Position numbers and translations under genes: made by a program. Source: Janthinobacterium sp. SUN073 (GTDB lineage: Bacteria; Pseudomonadota; Gammaproteobacteria; Burkholderiales; Burkholderiaceae_D). Taken from it: a DNA stretch of 64,000 nt. Every line of letters starts with the position of its first letter. The first letter of the stretch is position 1. Shown here piece by piece: positions 26,018-33,989 of this stretch. The notes beneath the pieces are model-generated. The model ran no database searches. It was given only the letters and a program-made list of their open reading frames with translations, and had not been told where the DNA came from. The stretch covers positions 68,744 to 132,743 of the forward strand of contig NZ_JAPUBT010000014.1 in the NCBI RefSeq assembly GCF_030397665.1, written 5' to 3'.

Positions 26018-27187
26018 ATGCCATTACCTAGCGATCGCGCGCCATCCCTGGCCATCTTCTGCAAAGTCGTCGACAACTACGGCGATATCGGCATTTGCTG
26101 GCGTTTGGCGCGGCAGTTGAGCGGCGAGCACGGCGTGGCCGTCACCCTGTGGGTCGATGATTTATCCAGTTTCCAGCACATCTGTCCTGAAATCGATGTG
26201 GCTGCCGAAGTCCAGCAAGTATCGGGAGTCATGATTCGTCATTGGCGCGGCCAGGATGGCGTGTTTGCGCCGGCCGATATCGCCGATATCGTCATCGAGT
26301 TTTTCGCCTGCGACATTCCGCCCGGCTATATCGCCGCCATGGCGCAGTGCGCGCCGCAGCCGGTGTGGCTGAACCTGGAAGGCTTGACGGCGGAAGAGTG
26401 GGTCGAGGGCTGCCATGCGCTGACGTCGCCACGCCACGGCATGATCAAGCATTTCTTCTTCCCCGGTTTTACCAATAAAACGGGCGGCTTGCTGCGCGAA
26501 GCGGCGCTCGATGAAAAAAGGCTGGCATTCCAGGCCGATGCGCCCGCCATGGCGGCCTTCCTCGGGCAATTCGGCGTGCGTCAGGCGGAAATGTCTGCTT
26601 TGAAAGTATCGCTGTTCTGCTACCCGTCCGCTCCCGTCGCCGAGCTGTTTGGCGTGTGGCAGGCGGGCAGCGAACCCGTGACATGCCTGGTGCCGGAAGG
26701 CGTCGCGTTCGATGCCGTTCAGGCGTTTATCGGCGACGAAGCGGCGACGGCTGGTGCGGCGCACACGCGTGGCGCGCTCACCTTGCGCGTGCTGCCTTTC
26801 GTGCCGCAAGACGATTACGACCGCTTGCTGTGGGCCTGCGACGTCAATCTCGTGCGCGGCGAGGATTCCTTCGTGCGCGCGCAATGGGCCGGCCAGCCGT
26901 TTCTCTGGCATATCTATTTGCAGGATGAAAACTTGCATCACGTGAAATTGCGCGCCTTCCTGCAGCGCTATGCGGCCGATGCCGATGGTGTCATCGACAG
27001 CCTGGCGCAGGCGGCGCTGGCCTGGAATGGCGCCAGCGCGGACGCCTTGCCGTGGACGCAGCTGTGGCCCGCCTTGCAGGCCGACCTGCCGCGTATCCGC
27101 GCACGCGCGCAGGCTTGGCGGCAGCAGATGCAGTCCAATGGCGATCTGGCAAGTAACTTGCTGGCGTTCGCTGGCGCGACGAGATAG
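26018..27187 (+). CDS. earP: EarP, EF-P arginine-32 rhamnosyltransferase
   Basis: Transfers rhamnose from dTDP-L-rhamnose to Arg32 of elongation factor P. 389 residues. Near the N-terminus is FCKVVDNYGDIGICWRLARQ, whose Asp residues are catalytic in the family. In the C-terminal half is RGEDSFVRAQWAGQPFLWHIY in two parts (RGEDSFVRAQ, GQPFLWHIY), with the conserved Glu. I chose the ATG at 26018; an ATG at 25985 is possible but lies outside family similarity. efp follows 135 bp downstream, the standard pairing. Confidence 0.95.
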   Translation: MPLPSDRAPSLAIFCKVVDNYGDIGICWRLARQLSGEHGVAVTLWVDDLSSFQHICPEIDVAAEVQQVSGVMIRHWRGQDGVFAPADIADIVIEFFACDIPPGYIAAMAQCAPQPVWLNLEGLTAEEWVEGCHALTSPRHGMIKHFFFPGFTNKTGGLLREAALDEKRLAFQADAPAMAAFLGQFGVRQAEMSALKVSLFCYPSAPVAELFGVWQAGSEPVTCLVPEGVAFDAVQAFIGDEAATAGAAHTRGALTLRVLPFVPQDDYDRLLWACDVNLVRGEDSFVRAQWAGQPFLWHIYLQDENLHHVKLRAFLQRYAADADGVIDSLAQAALAWNGASADALPWTQLWPALQADLPRIRARAQAWRQQMQSNGDLASNLLAFAGATR

Positions 27188-27322
27188 GCGCTTGCCAAAA
27201 ATTAAGGTAAAATGCCCGGTTATTTCTAACGTATTTTTAACCGATCAAACGCAAGCTTGCGGCGCTGATGGCGCACAGGCGGCAGATGGTCTTCATGCAA
27301 CCCACTTTTTACGTACATTCCT

Positions 27323-27898
27323 ATGAAACCCGCAAAAGAAATTCGTGTTGGCAATATCATCATGGTCGACAGCAAGCCAATGATCGTGTTGCGTTCTGAT
27401 GTCAACGGTTCGAGCCGCACGGGCTTCACCTACAAATGGAAGATGAAAAATCTTCTGACGAACACCCCGATGGAAAACGTGTTCCGCGGCGACGACAAGT
27501 TTGACGTTGTTGTTCTGGATAAAAAGCCAGTGACGTATTCGTACTTCGCCGACCCGTTGTTTGTTTTCATGGACACCGAGTACAACCAGTATGAAATCGA
27601 AGAAGAAAACCTGGGCGATGCACTGCATTACCTGAAGGATGGCATGGAATGCGAAGCCATTTTCTACGACGGCAAGGCTATCTCCGTTGAACTGCCTACG
27701 ACCATCGCCCGTCAAGTGGTGTACTCGGAGCCTGCAGTCAAGGGCAACACTTCGGGCAACGTCCTGAAAGAAGCCAAGATCGAAAACGCCATCGAAGCGC
27801 ACCGCCACATCGTGCAAGTGCCGCTGTTCGTGGCACAGGACGATGTCATCGAAATCGACACCCGTACCAACGAATACAAGCGTGTCGTACGCAACTGA
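27323..27898 (+). CDS. efp: Elongation factor P, rhamnosylated (Arg32) type
   Basis: Relieves ribosome stalling at polyproline stretches. 191 residues with the three beta-barrel domains of the family. The tip of domain I reads NGSSRTGFTYKWK, placing Arg at residue 32 rather than Lys34. That is the substrate of EarP encoded next door, so no EpmA/EpmB lysylation is expected. Followed by a strong terminator. Confidence 0.97.
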   Translation: MKPAKEIRVGNIIMVDSKPMIVLRSDVNGSSRTGFTYKWKMKNLLTNTPMENVFRGDDKFDVVVLDKKPVTYSYFADPLFVFMDTEYNQYEIEEENLGDALHYLKDGMECEAIFYDGKAISVELPTTIARQVVYSEPAVKGNTSGNVLKEAKIENAIEAHRHIVQVPLFVAQDDVIEIDTRTNEYKRVVRN

Positions 27899-27923
27899 TT
27901 TGCCCCAGTGCCAAATCATCAAG

Positions 27924-27952
27924 AAACGCTGCCTTCGGGCAGCGTTTTTTTT
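27924..27952 (+). terminator. Intrinsic terminator after efp
   Basis: AAACGCTGCC-TTCG-GGCAGCGTTT with a UUCG-type tetraloop followed by a T-run. Confidence 0.92.
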
Positions 27953-28055
27953 GCTTGAAAAATAATTACCTTTGACAACAATTGTGTTGCAAGGACTGCT
28001 ATGCTATAGCTAGAACATTATTGCGGCAGAAACATTGAAGTTTCCTGGAGATACC

Positions 28056-29186
28056 ATGCAGCGCAGTCAGATGTTACGCGGTGGCGCGTCGCGTCCCGTA
28101 TTGGCCCGTGCCACGGCGCCCGCCAGCCCCATGGCCCACCTGCTCGATGCGGGCGTCTTGCCGCAGCAGCAGATGATGCAGGCAGGCAAGCTCAGTTCGC
28201 ATGCGCTGACGTCGCAGTACCTGGCGCGTATCCGCTCCCTGTGCAGCATCGGCGCGCGTGCCTATGCCGGCATTGAAATCAATCCCGATGCGCTGAAAAT
28301 TGCCCTGGAAATGGACCGCGAGCGGCAGGGGCACAAGGTGCGCGGCCCCTTGCATGGCATCCCCATCGTCTTGCGCGACAATATCGCCACCGGCGACCGC
28401 ATGAAGACGCGCACGCAGGCGCCGCTGGCCACGCAGGCCAGCTGCGATTCCTTTGTCGCGGCGCGCTTGCGCGCGGCTGGCGCCGTCATCATCGGCAAAA
28501 GCAATTTGCGCCAGTGGGCCGCCGTCAGCGTGCCGCATGCCAGTGCCAGCTGGGCCGGCCTGACCATCCTGGCCGTGGACAGCGCGGCGGACGGCTCCAT
28601 TGTCGCGCCTGCTTCAAACTGCGGCCTGGTCGCCATCAAGCCCACGGGCAGCGCTGCCGCCGGGCAGGGCGGTGAGCCAGCCACGGCGGGACCGATGGCG
28701 CCCAGCGTGCGCGAGGCGGCCTGGCTGCTCGCTGCCCTGACGGGCGAGCGCCTGGCCGATGGTATGGTGCTCGACGCCGCCGGCTTGCATGGGCGCCGCA
28801 TCGGCGTGGCGCGCCACCTGTTCGGCCAGTGCGCCGGAACCGATGCCGTGATCGAGCAGGCACTGCTGGTGCTGCGCGAACAAGGCGCGGAATTGATCGA
28901 GCCGCCGCCCGCGTCCGAGCCTGGCGGCATCGCAGCGTTGCTGTGCTCGCATGGGCTCGATGCGCTGGTGGGGCCCACGTGCCATGGCGTATCGCAGGCG
29001 CAGTGCGCCTTGCCGCATATTACGGTGCCTGCCGGCGTGGTCGGGGGCTTGCCCGTCGGTTTGTCTTTCATCGGACCTGCCCACGGCGACATGCCGCTCA
29101 TTGCGATGGCCTATGCCTATGAACAGGCGACCTTGCACCGGCGCACACCGGCATTGCCGTCCAGCATCACGCAGGCGCTGCGTTGA
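28056..29186 (+). CDS. Amidase-signature family homologue, shortened and probably inactive
   Basis: 376 residues from the ATG at 28056 (TGGAGA upstream); typical members have 450-500. The flanks of the family are clear: GPLHGIPIVLRDN, VIIGKSNLRQWA, ADGSIVAPASNCGLVAIKPT, and HITVPAGVVGGLPVGLSFIG near the end. The catalytic Lys of the VLLKDN motif is Arg107. The Gly/Ser-rich loop with the cis-Ser (GGSSGG type) is missing, with about 30 residues deleted between the blocks. The usual ~200-residue region before the last block is also much reduced. The nucleophile-position Ser181 (DGSI) remains. The frame is open, so it may be a pseudoenzyme rather than a dead gene. Confidence 0.75.
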   Translation: MQRSQMLRGGASRPVLARATAPASPMAHLLDAGVLPQQQMMQAGKLSSHALTSQYLARIRSLCSIGARAYAGIEINPDALKIALEMDRERQGHKVRGPLHGIPIVLRDNIATGDRMKTRTQAPLATQASCDSFVAARLRAAGAVIIGKSNLRQWAAVSVPHASASWAGLTILAVDSAADGSIVAPASNCGLVAIKPTGSAAAGQGGEPATAGPMAPSVREAAWLLAALTGERLADGMVLDAAGLHGRRIGVARHLFGQCAGTDAVIEQALLVLREQGAELIEPPPASEPGGIAALLCSHGLDALVGPTCHGVSQAQCALPHITVPAGVVGGLPVGLSFIGPAHGDMPLIAMAYAYEQATLHRRTPALPSSITQALR

Positions 29187-29221
29187 ACAAGATGATACTT
29201 TTCGCTTTCTTTCGATAAACT

Positions 29222-29632
29222 ATGTTTGCAACCTTGCTGCTAAGTGCGGCCGTGGCCGCCACCCCGACTCCTTTTGATGCCGCGCAACTGTCTGGCAGCT
29301 GGTCCGACAGCGTGAATACGAGCAGTGTTTGCGAAGAAGCGCGGCACTTTACGCGCATGCAGCTGTCTGACGATCATCAGCGGCTGGCGATCTTCAACGA
29401 CCGTACCTGGAAAAGCAAGCTCGGTGAAACCAACCGCTTTGCCGCGACCGTGGTGGCGGAAACGGAGCGCAGCCTGACTTTGCGCTATGACAATGAAACG
29501 CGTGTCAATGCCGCTGGCAAGCTGGTGGAATGGCAGTTGATCATCGTCGCGCCCGGCGTGTACCGCTGGCGCGAGACGGGCTGGCCGGAGGGCAAGGTCA
29601 ACGGGGTCGTCGGCATCCGCTGCTCTCCCTGA
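29222..29632 (+). CDS. Secreted hypothetical protein
   Basis: 136 residues with a short signal peptide (about 1-14, cleavage around AAVAATP). The mature part is mostly beta-strand-like. It carries two Cys, one in SSVCEEARHF and one in GIRCSP near the end, which could form a disulfide in the periplasm. I recognise no family. It is 35 bp downstream of the amidase homologue on the same strand and 66 bp before the Ivy-like gene. Confidence 0.65.
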   Translation: MFATLLLSAAVAATPTPFDAAQLSGSWSDSVNTSSVCEEARHFTRMQLSDDHQRLAIFNDRTWKSKLGETNRFAATVVAETERSLTLRYDNETRVNAAGKLVEWQLIIVAPGVYRWRETGWPEGKVNGVVGIRCSP

Positions 29633-29698
29633 TGCGTGTGTGCAAGCATGGCATTCTGCTATGCTGCCCCCCATTACACTATGCTTTCAGGAGAAGTC

Positions 29699-30157
29699 AT
29701 GTCCGCACGTTTGTTGTCCCCCCTGTTCCTGGCCGCCGCCGTGGCGCTGGCCGCCATGCCGGCGCAAGCGCGCACGCCCAGGCTGTCGCTCATTGAGCAA
29801 GCGCAAAGCTGCGACGGTGGCCATACCTGCCCGTATTTCCCCGACGTCTACAAGGCGGACTACGCCTTTCGCAAGGCCTTCAATGTGGGCTTGAAAAAAG
29901 CCGGCCTGAAGCGGCAGCGCTGGGTGCCCGATGGCGTGGCCAGTCCGCTCAAGCCGGTCGAGATCGACGGCAAGGCGCGCCTGCTGAGCAGCGTCTGCGA
30001 ACCGCACAATTGCGGCCACCACTACACCATCCTGTACGACCCGGTCGAGCGCAGCATGACGGGCGTGTACATGGGTAGCGACGCCAAGGGGGAACTGCGC
30101 ACCGTGTATTTCGGCGAGCCCAGCATCGCCGAAGCCGACCTGCTGTTCAAGAACTGA
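29699..30157 (+). CDS. Ivy-family (inhibitor of vertebrate lysozyme) periplasmic protein
   Basis: 152 residues with a Sec signal peptide (cleavage after MPAQA). The mature domain matches the Ivy family. It contains the conserved inhibitory loop CEPHNCGHH, the counterpart of the CKPHDC loop that enters the lysozyme active site. It also has LYDPVERSMTGVYM and TVYFGEPS, typical of the last strands. Expected to protect peptidoglycan from C-type lysozyme. The start is set by AGGAGAAGTC before the ATG. It overlaps the GNAT start by 1 nt, so they are translationally coupled. Confidence 0.85.
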   Translation: MSARLLSPLFLAAAVALAAMPAQARTPRLSLIEQAQSCDGGHTCPYFPDVYKADYAFRKAFNVGLKKAGLKRQRWVPDGVASPLKPVEIDGKARLLSSVCEPHNCGHHYTILYDPVERSMTGVYMGSDAKGELRTVYFGEPSIAEADLLFKN

Positions 30158-30567
30158 TGCACGCGCCACTGCGTATCTCCAGCGAACGCGACGAACTGGA
30201 CATGCCCATGATCCACCGCTACCTGAGCGAGGAGTCGTACTGGAAGCGCGGCGTGGCGATTGAAACGGTGCGCAAGGGCATCGCCAACGCGCTGAGTTTC
30301 GGCGGCTATGTCGATGGTCAGCAAGTGGCGTTCGCCAGGGTCATCACCGATTACACGGATTTCGCCTACCTGCGCGATGTCTTTGTGCTGCCGCCATACC
30401 AGGGGCGGGGATATGGCAAGCAGATGGTGGCCGCCGTGCTCGGCGATGCACGCTTGCGCGATGTCGCCTGGATGCTGGGAACCGACGACGCGCATGGCCT
30501 GTATGCTGGCTTTGGCTTTGCGCCGCTGGAGGCGCCGCAAAAATACATGCGCCGCCCCGCGCCGTAA
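30157..30567 (+). CDS. GNAT family N-acetyltransferase
   Basis: 136-residue acetyltransferase. Motif A is VLPPYQGRGYGKQMV with the Q-x-x-G-x-G pyrophosphate loop, and GLYAGFGFAPL is the usual C-terminal YxxxGF block. It resembles the group of stand-alone GNATs annotated from E. coli YjdJ/PanZ-like size classes; the acceptor is unknown. The start codon overlaps the stop of the Ivy-like gene (TGATG). Confidence 0.88.
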   Translation: MHAPLRISSERDELDMPMIHRYLSEESYWKRGVAIETVRKGIANALSFGGYVDGQQVAFARVITDYTDFAYLRDVFVLPPYQGRGYGKQMVAAVLGDARLRDVAWMLGTDDAHGLYAGFGFAPLEAPQKYMRRPAP

Positions 30568-30635
30568 AATTATCAAAAAAACCTTTAGGTGGTAAGATAA
30601 CAATTAGCATTATTGCACAAAATAATGTTGCATTG

Positions 30636-30656
30636 ATAATGACATCATGTCATTAT
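30636..30656. promoter_or_regulatory. 21-bp palindrome upstream of aqpZ (possible operator)
   Basis: ATAATGACA-TCA-TGTCATTAT, two perfect 9-bp arms, in an AT-rich island of an otherwise GC-rich region, 124 bp before the aqpZ ATG. It has no T-run and is too symmetrical for a typical terminator loop. A homodimeric regulator site is the likely reading; the regulator is not identified. Confidence 0.5.
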
Positions 30657-30780
30657 GCGCGCTCTGCAGCGTGCGTTGCTGGTGCTGTGCTTTGCCGTCG
30701 CCCATGGGTGTGGCAAAGGTGGTGAGCGGTCCGATTGGTCGTCCCTGGCACGTTTTCTCGTCACTTTAAAGGAATACATC

Positions 30781-31470
30781 ATGAAACAATATGGAGCCGA
30801 GTTTCTCGGCACGTTCTGGCTGGTGCTGGGCGGTTGCGGCAGCGCCGTGCTAGCGGCTGCCTTTCCCGGCCTCGGCATCGGCTTTGCCGGTGTGGCACTG
30901 GCGTTTGGCCTGACGGTGCTGACCATGGCTTACGCCATCGGTCACATCTCGGGTTGCCATTTGAATCCTGCCGTCTCGATCGGCCTGTGGGCCGGTGGCC
31001 GCTTTCCCGCCAAACAACTGTTGCCGTACATCATCGCGCAAGTGCTGGGCGCCATCGTGGCCGGCGGGGTGCTGTACCTGATCGCCAGCGGGCAAGCCGG
31101 TTTCGATGTCAGCAAGGGCTTTGCCTCGAACGGCTATGGCGCCCATTCGCCGGGCGGCTATTCGATGCTGTCGGCGCTGGTGATTGAAATCGTGCTGACG
31201 ATGTTCTTCCTGATCGTCATCCTGGGCGCCACCGACAAGCGCGCCCCGGCCGGCTTCGCCCCGCTGCCGATCGGCCTGGCGCTGACCCTGATCCACCTGA
31301 TCAGCATTCCCGTGACGAATACCTCCGTCAACCCGGCCCGCAGCACGGGCGTGGCCCTGTACGTGGGCGACTGGGCCACCAGCCAGCTGTGGCTGTTCTG
31401 GCTGGCACCCATCATCGGCGCCTTGCTGGGCGCGCTGGCTTACCGCTTGATTGCTGGCGAAAAAGAGTAG
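30781..31470 (+). CDS. aqpZ: Aquaporin Z
   Basis: Water channel of the inner membrane, 229 residues, six transmembrane helices. Both NPA boxes are present: GCHLNPAVSIGLW in loop B and TSVNPARSTGVAL in loop E, where the Arg after the second NPA is the selectivity-filter arginine. The ATG at 30781 is preceded by AAAGGA. An in-frame upstream extension of 42 residues is not family-like. Ends against an AraC gene with a shared terminator. Confidence 0.96.
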   Translation: MKQYGAEFLGTFWLVLGGCGSAVLAAAFPGLGIGFAGVALAFGLTVLTMAYAIGHISGCHLNPAVSIGLWAGGRFPAKQLLPYIIAQVLGAIVAGGVLYLIASGQAGFDVSKGFASNGYGAHSPGGYSMLSALVIEIVLTMFFLIVILGATDKRAPAGFAPLPIGLALTLIHLISIPVTNTSVNPARSTGVALYVGDWATSQLWLFWLAPIIGALLGALAYRLIAGEKE

Positions 31471-31519
31471 GTCGGCTTGGCCCGCAGGGCGTAAGCCGAC
31501 AATTGCCGGCAAACGACTG

Positions 31520-31549
31520 GACAAAAGCAGCCCACGGGCTGCTTTTGTC
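31520..31549. terminator. Bidirectional terminator between aqpZ and the AraC gene
   Basis: Perfect 14-bp inverted repeat GACAAAAGCAGCCC / GGGCTGCTTTTGTC with a 2-nt centre. The arms carry T4/A4 runs that serve as the U-tract in either direction. Confidence 0.8.
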
Positions 31550-31551
31550 GA

Positions 31552-32382
31552 TTAATCGGCGGCGCGCCACTCGCTCAGGTAGTGCTGCGGCGTGCGGCCC
31601 AGGATGCGGCGGAACATGGCGCTGAAGGCGCTGGGGCTGGCGTAGCCCAGCGCATAGGCGATGGCGGCCACGCCTTCGCCCCGGTCCAGGCGGCAAAATG
31701 CCTCGGCCAGGTGGACTTGCTGCAGCCATTGGCGGTAGTGCAAGCCTGTTTCCTTGGGAAACAGACGGATCAGGGTGCGCGCGCTGGCGCCCGCATCCTG
31801 CGCCCAGTCTTCGATGCTGCGCCGGCTGCCTGGTGCGCTCATGATGGCCGAGCAGACAGCCACCAGGCGGCGGTCGCGTGGCCAGGGTATGGCGAGGGGC
31901 ACCGTATCGGCCGCCGCCAGTTCCGACAGGATCAGGTGCGCCAGCCAGTCGCCGCGCCCCGCCAGCGCATACTCGATCGGTTCGGCCAGCAAGGCCAGGA
32001 TCAGCTCGCGCAGCAGCCGGCTCACTTCCAGCACCTTGCAATCGGCGCCATACTGGGCCGCTACCTGCGCATCGATGTACACGGTGCGCATGCTCAGTTC
32101 GCTCAAGATGTGAACTTCATGCACGACGCCCACGGGGATCAGCAGGGCGCGCCGGGGCGGCAATATCCACACGCCGTGCCCGGTGGAGACGCGCATCACG
32201 CCTTCCGTCGCATACAGCAGTTGCGCCCGCACATGGCTGTGCGGCGCCGTATAGTCGCCCGCCGCATATTGCCTGGACATGGCCGTCACGGGGCGCGGCA
32301 CATGCTGGTAATCGTGCGAGCTGGTGCTGCGGCTGAACGGCACGCCAGCGGGGTGGGTCTGGGCAGGTTGCTGGGTGTACAT
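31552..32382 (-). CDS. AraC family transcriptional regulator with cupin sensor domain
   Basis: 276 residues. The N-terminal cupin-like domain is about 35-130 (GDYTAPHSHVRAQLLYA holds the HxH part of the fold). The C-terminal double HTH is about 190-272, with IEDWAQDAGASARTLIRLF and ALGYASPSAFSAMFRRILG. It diverges from the MFS gene with a 127-bp gap, so it most likely controls that exporter. Stop is immediately next to the shared terminator. Confidence 0.88.
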   Translation of the reverse strand: MYTQQPAQTHPAGVPFSRSTSSHDYQHVPRPVTAMSRQYAAGDYTAPHSHVRAQLLYATEGVMRVSTGHGVWILPPRRALLIPVGVVHEVHILSELSMRTVYIDAQVAAQYGADCKVLEVSRLLRELILALLAEPIEYALAGRGDWLAHLILSELAAADTVPLAIPWPRDRRLVAVCSAIMSAPGSRRSIEDWAQDAGASARTLIRLFPKETGLHYRQWLQQVHLAEAFCRLDRGEGVAAIAYALGYASPSAFSAMFRRILGRTPQHYLSEWRAAD

Positions 32383-32509
32383 GTTGGGCGTTGGCTAGTC
32401 TCTTGGTTGTCACTTGGGCGACGATTATTGGAAGTTATCAGTTCAGCGACCATACTATACTGGCTTCTTTGCCGGGCCGCCCGCCGTGCCCGATTATTGC
32501 GGATGACAC

Positions 32510-33751
32510 ATGCACACAAGCACACCTACCCCAGCATTGGCCACGCCCGTGCCGGCGGCCCCCTCGCTTCATCTTTCCCAACAACCATCCGGTCTGGCCA
32601 TGCACATCCTGGGCGCCGTCGCCTTCGTGCATTTGCTCAATGACCTGATCCAGGCATTATTGCCGTCGATTTACCCGATGCTGAAAGCCGAGTTTTCACT
32701 CAGTTTTACCCAGGTCGGCCTCATAACCCTGACGTTCCAGTGCACGGCCTCGTTGCTGCAGCCCTGGATCGGCTTGTACACGGACCGCCGTCCGCTGCTA
32801 TTCCTGTTGCCGGTCGGCATGTGCTTTACCCTGGCCGGCGTGCTGATGCTGTCCATCGTCTCGACCTTTCCGACCCTGTTGATCGCTTCGGGCCTGATCG
32901 GTGTCGGTTCTTCGACCTTCCACCCGGAAGCGTCGCGCGTGGCGCGCATGGCATCGGGCGGGCGCTACGGCTTTGCGCAATCGCTGTTCCAGGTGGGCGG
33001 CAATGTCGGTTCCGCGCTGGGACCGCTGCTGGCGGCGGCCGTCATCGTGAACCGGGGTCAGGGCAATATCGCCTGGTTCAGTCTGCTGGCCGTGCTGGCC
33101 ATCGGCGTGCTGTACAAGGTCAGCCACTGGTACAGCGGCCACCTGGCCAGCTTCAAGCCGAAGGCGGGCGGCCACGGGCCTAACTTGTCGCGCAACAAGG
33201 TGTTGCAAGCGTTGGGCGTGCTGGCCCTGCTGGTGTTCTCGAAGTACATCTACATGGCCAGCCTGTCGAGCTACTACACCTTTTACCTGATCGATAAATT
33301 CCATTTGTCCATCGGCGCAGCGCAGCTGTATCTGTTCCTGTTCCTTGCCGCCGTGGCGGCCGGCACCTTCATGGGCGGCCCCATCGGCGACCGCATCGGC
33401 CGCAAGCGCGTGATCTGGATTTCCATCCTGGGCGCCGCACCGTTCACTTTGCTGCTGCCGTACGTGGACCTGTTCTGGACGGCCGTCTTGACGGTGATCA
33501 TCGGTTTCGTCATTTCCTCCGCCTTTTCCGCCATCGTCGTTTTCGCGCAGGAATTGGTGCCGGGCAAGGTGGGCATGATCGCGGGCATCTTCTTTGGCCT
33601 GATGTTCGGCGTCTCCGGCATCGCCGCCGCCGCCATGGGCCATCTGGCCGACGTCTCCGGCATCGCCTATGTGTACAAAATCTGCTCCTACCTGCCGCTG
33701 CTGGGCATATTGACGGTGCTGCTGCCGCATATCGAGCAGGCGAAAAAATAA
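32510..33751 (+). CDS. MFS transporter, Fsr (fosmidomycin resistance)-like
   Basis: 413 residues with about 12 transmembrane segments after a 25-residue polar Pro/Thr-rich tail. Matches the Fsr group: NDLIQALLPSIYPMLKAEFS in TM1, LIGVGSSTFHPEASRVAR in TM4, and FMGGPIGDRIGRKRVIW in the central loop. Members are drug or metabolite exporters; the substrate here is not determined. Divergently paired with the AraC regulator. Confidence 0.88.
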   Translation: MHTSTPTPALATPVPAAPSLHLSQQPSGLAMHILGAVAFVHLLNDLIQALLPSIYPMLKAEFSLSFTQVGLITLTFQCTASLLQPWIGLYTDRRPLLFLLPVGMCFTLAGVLMLSIVSTFPTLLIASGLIGVGSSTFHPEASRVARMASGGRYGFAQSLFQVGGNVGSALGPLLAAAVIVNRGQGNIAWFSLLAVLAIGVLYKVSHWYSGHLASFKPKAGGHGPNLSRNKVLQALGVLALLVFSKYIYMASLSSYYTFYLIDKFHLSIGAAQLYLFLFLAAVAAGTFMGGPIGDRIGRKRVIWISILGAAPFTLLLPYVDLFWTAVLTVIIGFVISSAFSAIVVFAQELVPGKVGMIAGIFFGLMFGVSGIAAAAMGHLADVSGIAYVYKICSYLPLLGILTVLLPHIEQAKK

Positions 33752-33770
33752 GCGGGTGACGCGGGAGGGC

Positions 33771-33800
33771 TTGACGGCCCGCCCGCGTACATGCGATAGT
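33771..33800 (+). promoter_or_regulatory. Candidate promoter of the cysS leader
   Basis: -35 TTGACG (33771-33776), 18-nt spacer, -10-like GATAGT (33795-33800). Transcription would begin near 33807, which is also the A of the uORF start codon. The -35 overlaps the GC-rich hairpin after the MFS gene (33760-33787). Confidence 0.4.
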
Positions 33801-33806
33801 TGTCTC

Positions 33807-33905
33807 ATGATCTCTTCCATCCTCCATCCAGTCCTTGCATACCGCGCCGCTGCTGCGCTGTGTCCGTGTACCTGGCTTCGTGAGGATGCGGCCCGGCGCC
33901 GTTAA
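33807..33905 (+). CDS. Possible cysS leader peptide (32 codons, two Cys codons)
   Basis: ATG at 33807, stop TAA at 33903-33905. Codons 19-21 read TGT CCG TGT (Cys-Pro-Cys), then Thr and Trp. There is no Shine-Dalgarno, but the predicted transcription start coincides with the ATG, so it could be translated as a leaderless message. It ends 21 bp before an intrinsic terminator that precedes cysteinyl-tRNA synthetase. Chance open frames of this size are common in GC-rich DNA, so this is tentative. Confidence 0.4.
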   Translation: MISSILHPVLAYRAAAALCPCTWLREDAARRR

Positions 33906-33925
33906 ATTTTTTACTCCTCATTCCG

Positions 33926-33962
33926 ATGGCCACAGTGTTGAAAAACCTGTGGCCATTTTCTT
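33926..33962 (+). terminator. Intrinsic terminator in the cysS leader (attenuator candidate)
   Basis: Perfect 10-bp stem ATGGCCACAG / CTGTGGCCAT with an 11-nt A-rich loop, followed by TTTCTTTTT. It ends only 27 bp before the cysS ATG, leaving little room for a separate promoter. cysS transcripts probably cross it. CTGTGTCCGT over the Cys codons (33858-33867) could pair with the 5' arm. Confidence 0.75.
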
Positions 33963-33989
33963 TTTCCGCAACGCGCATGAAAGTCCCGC

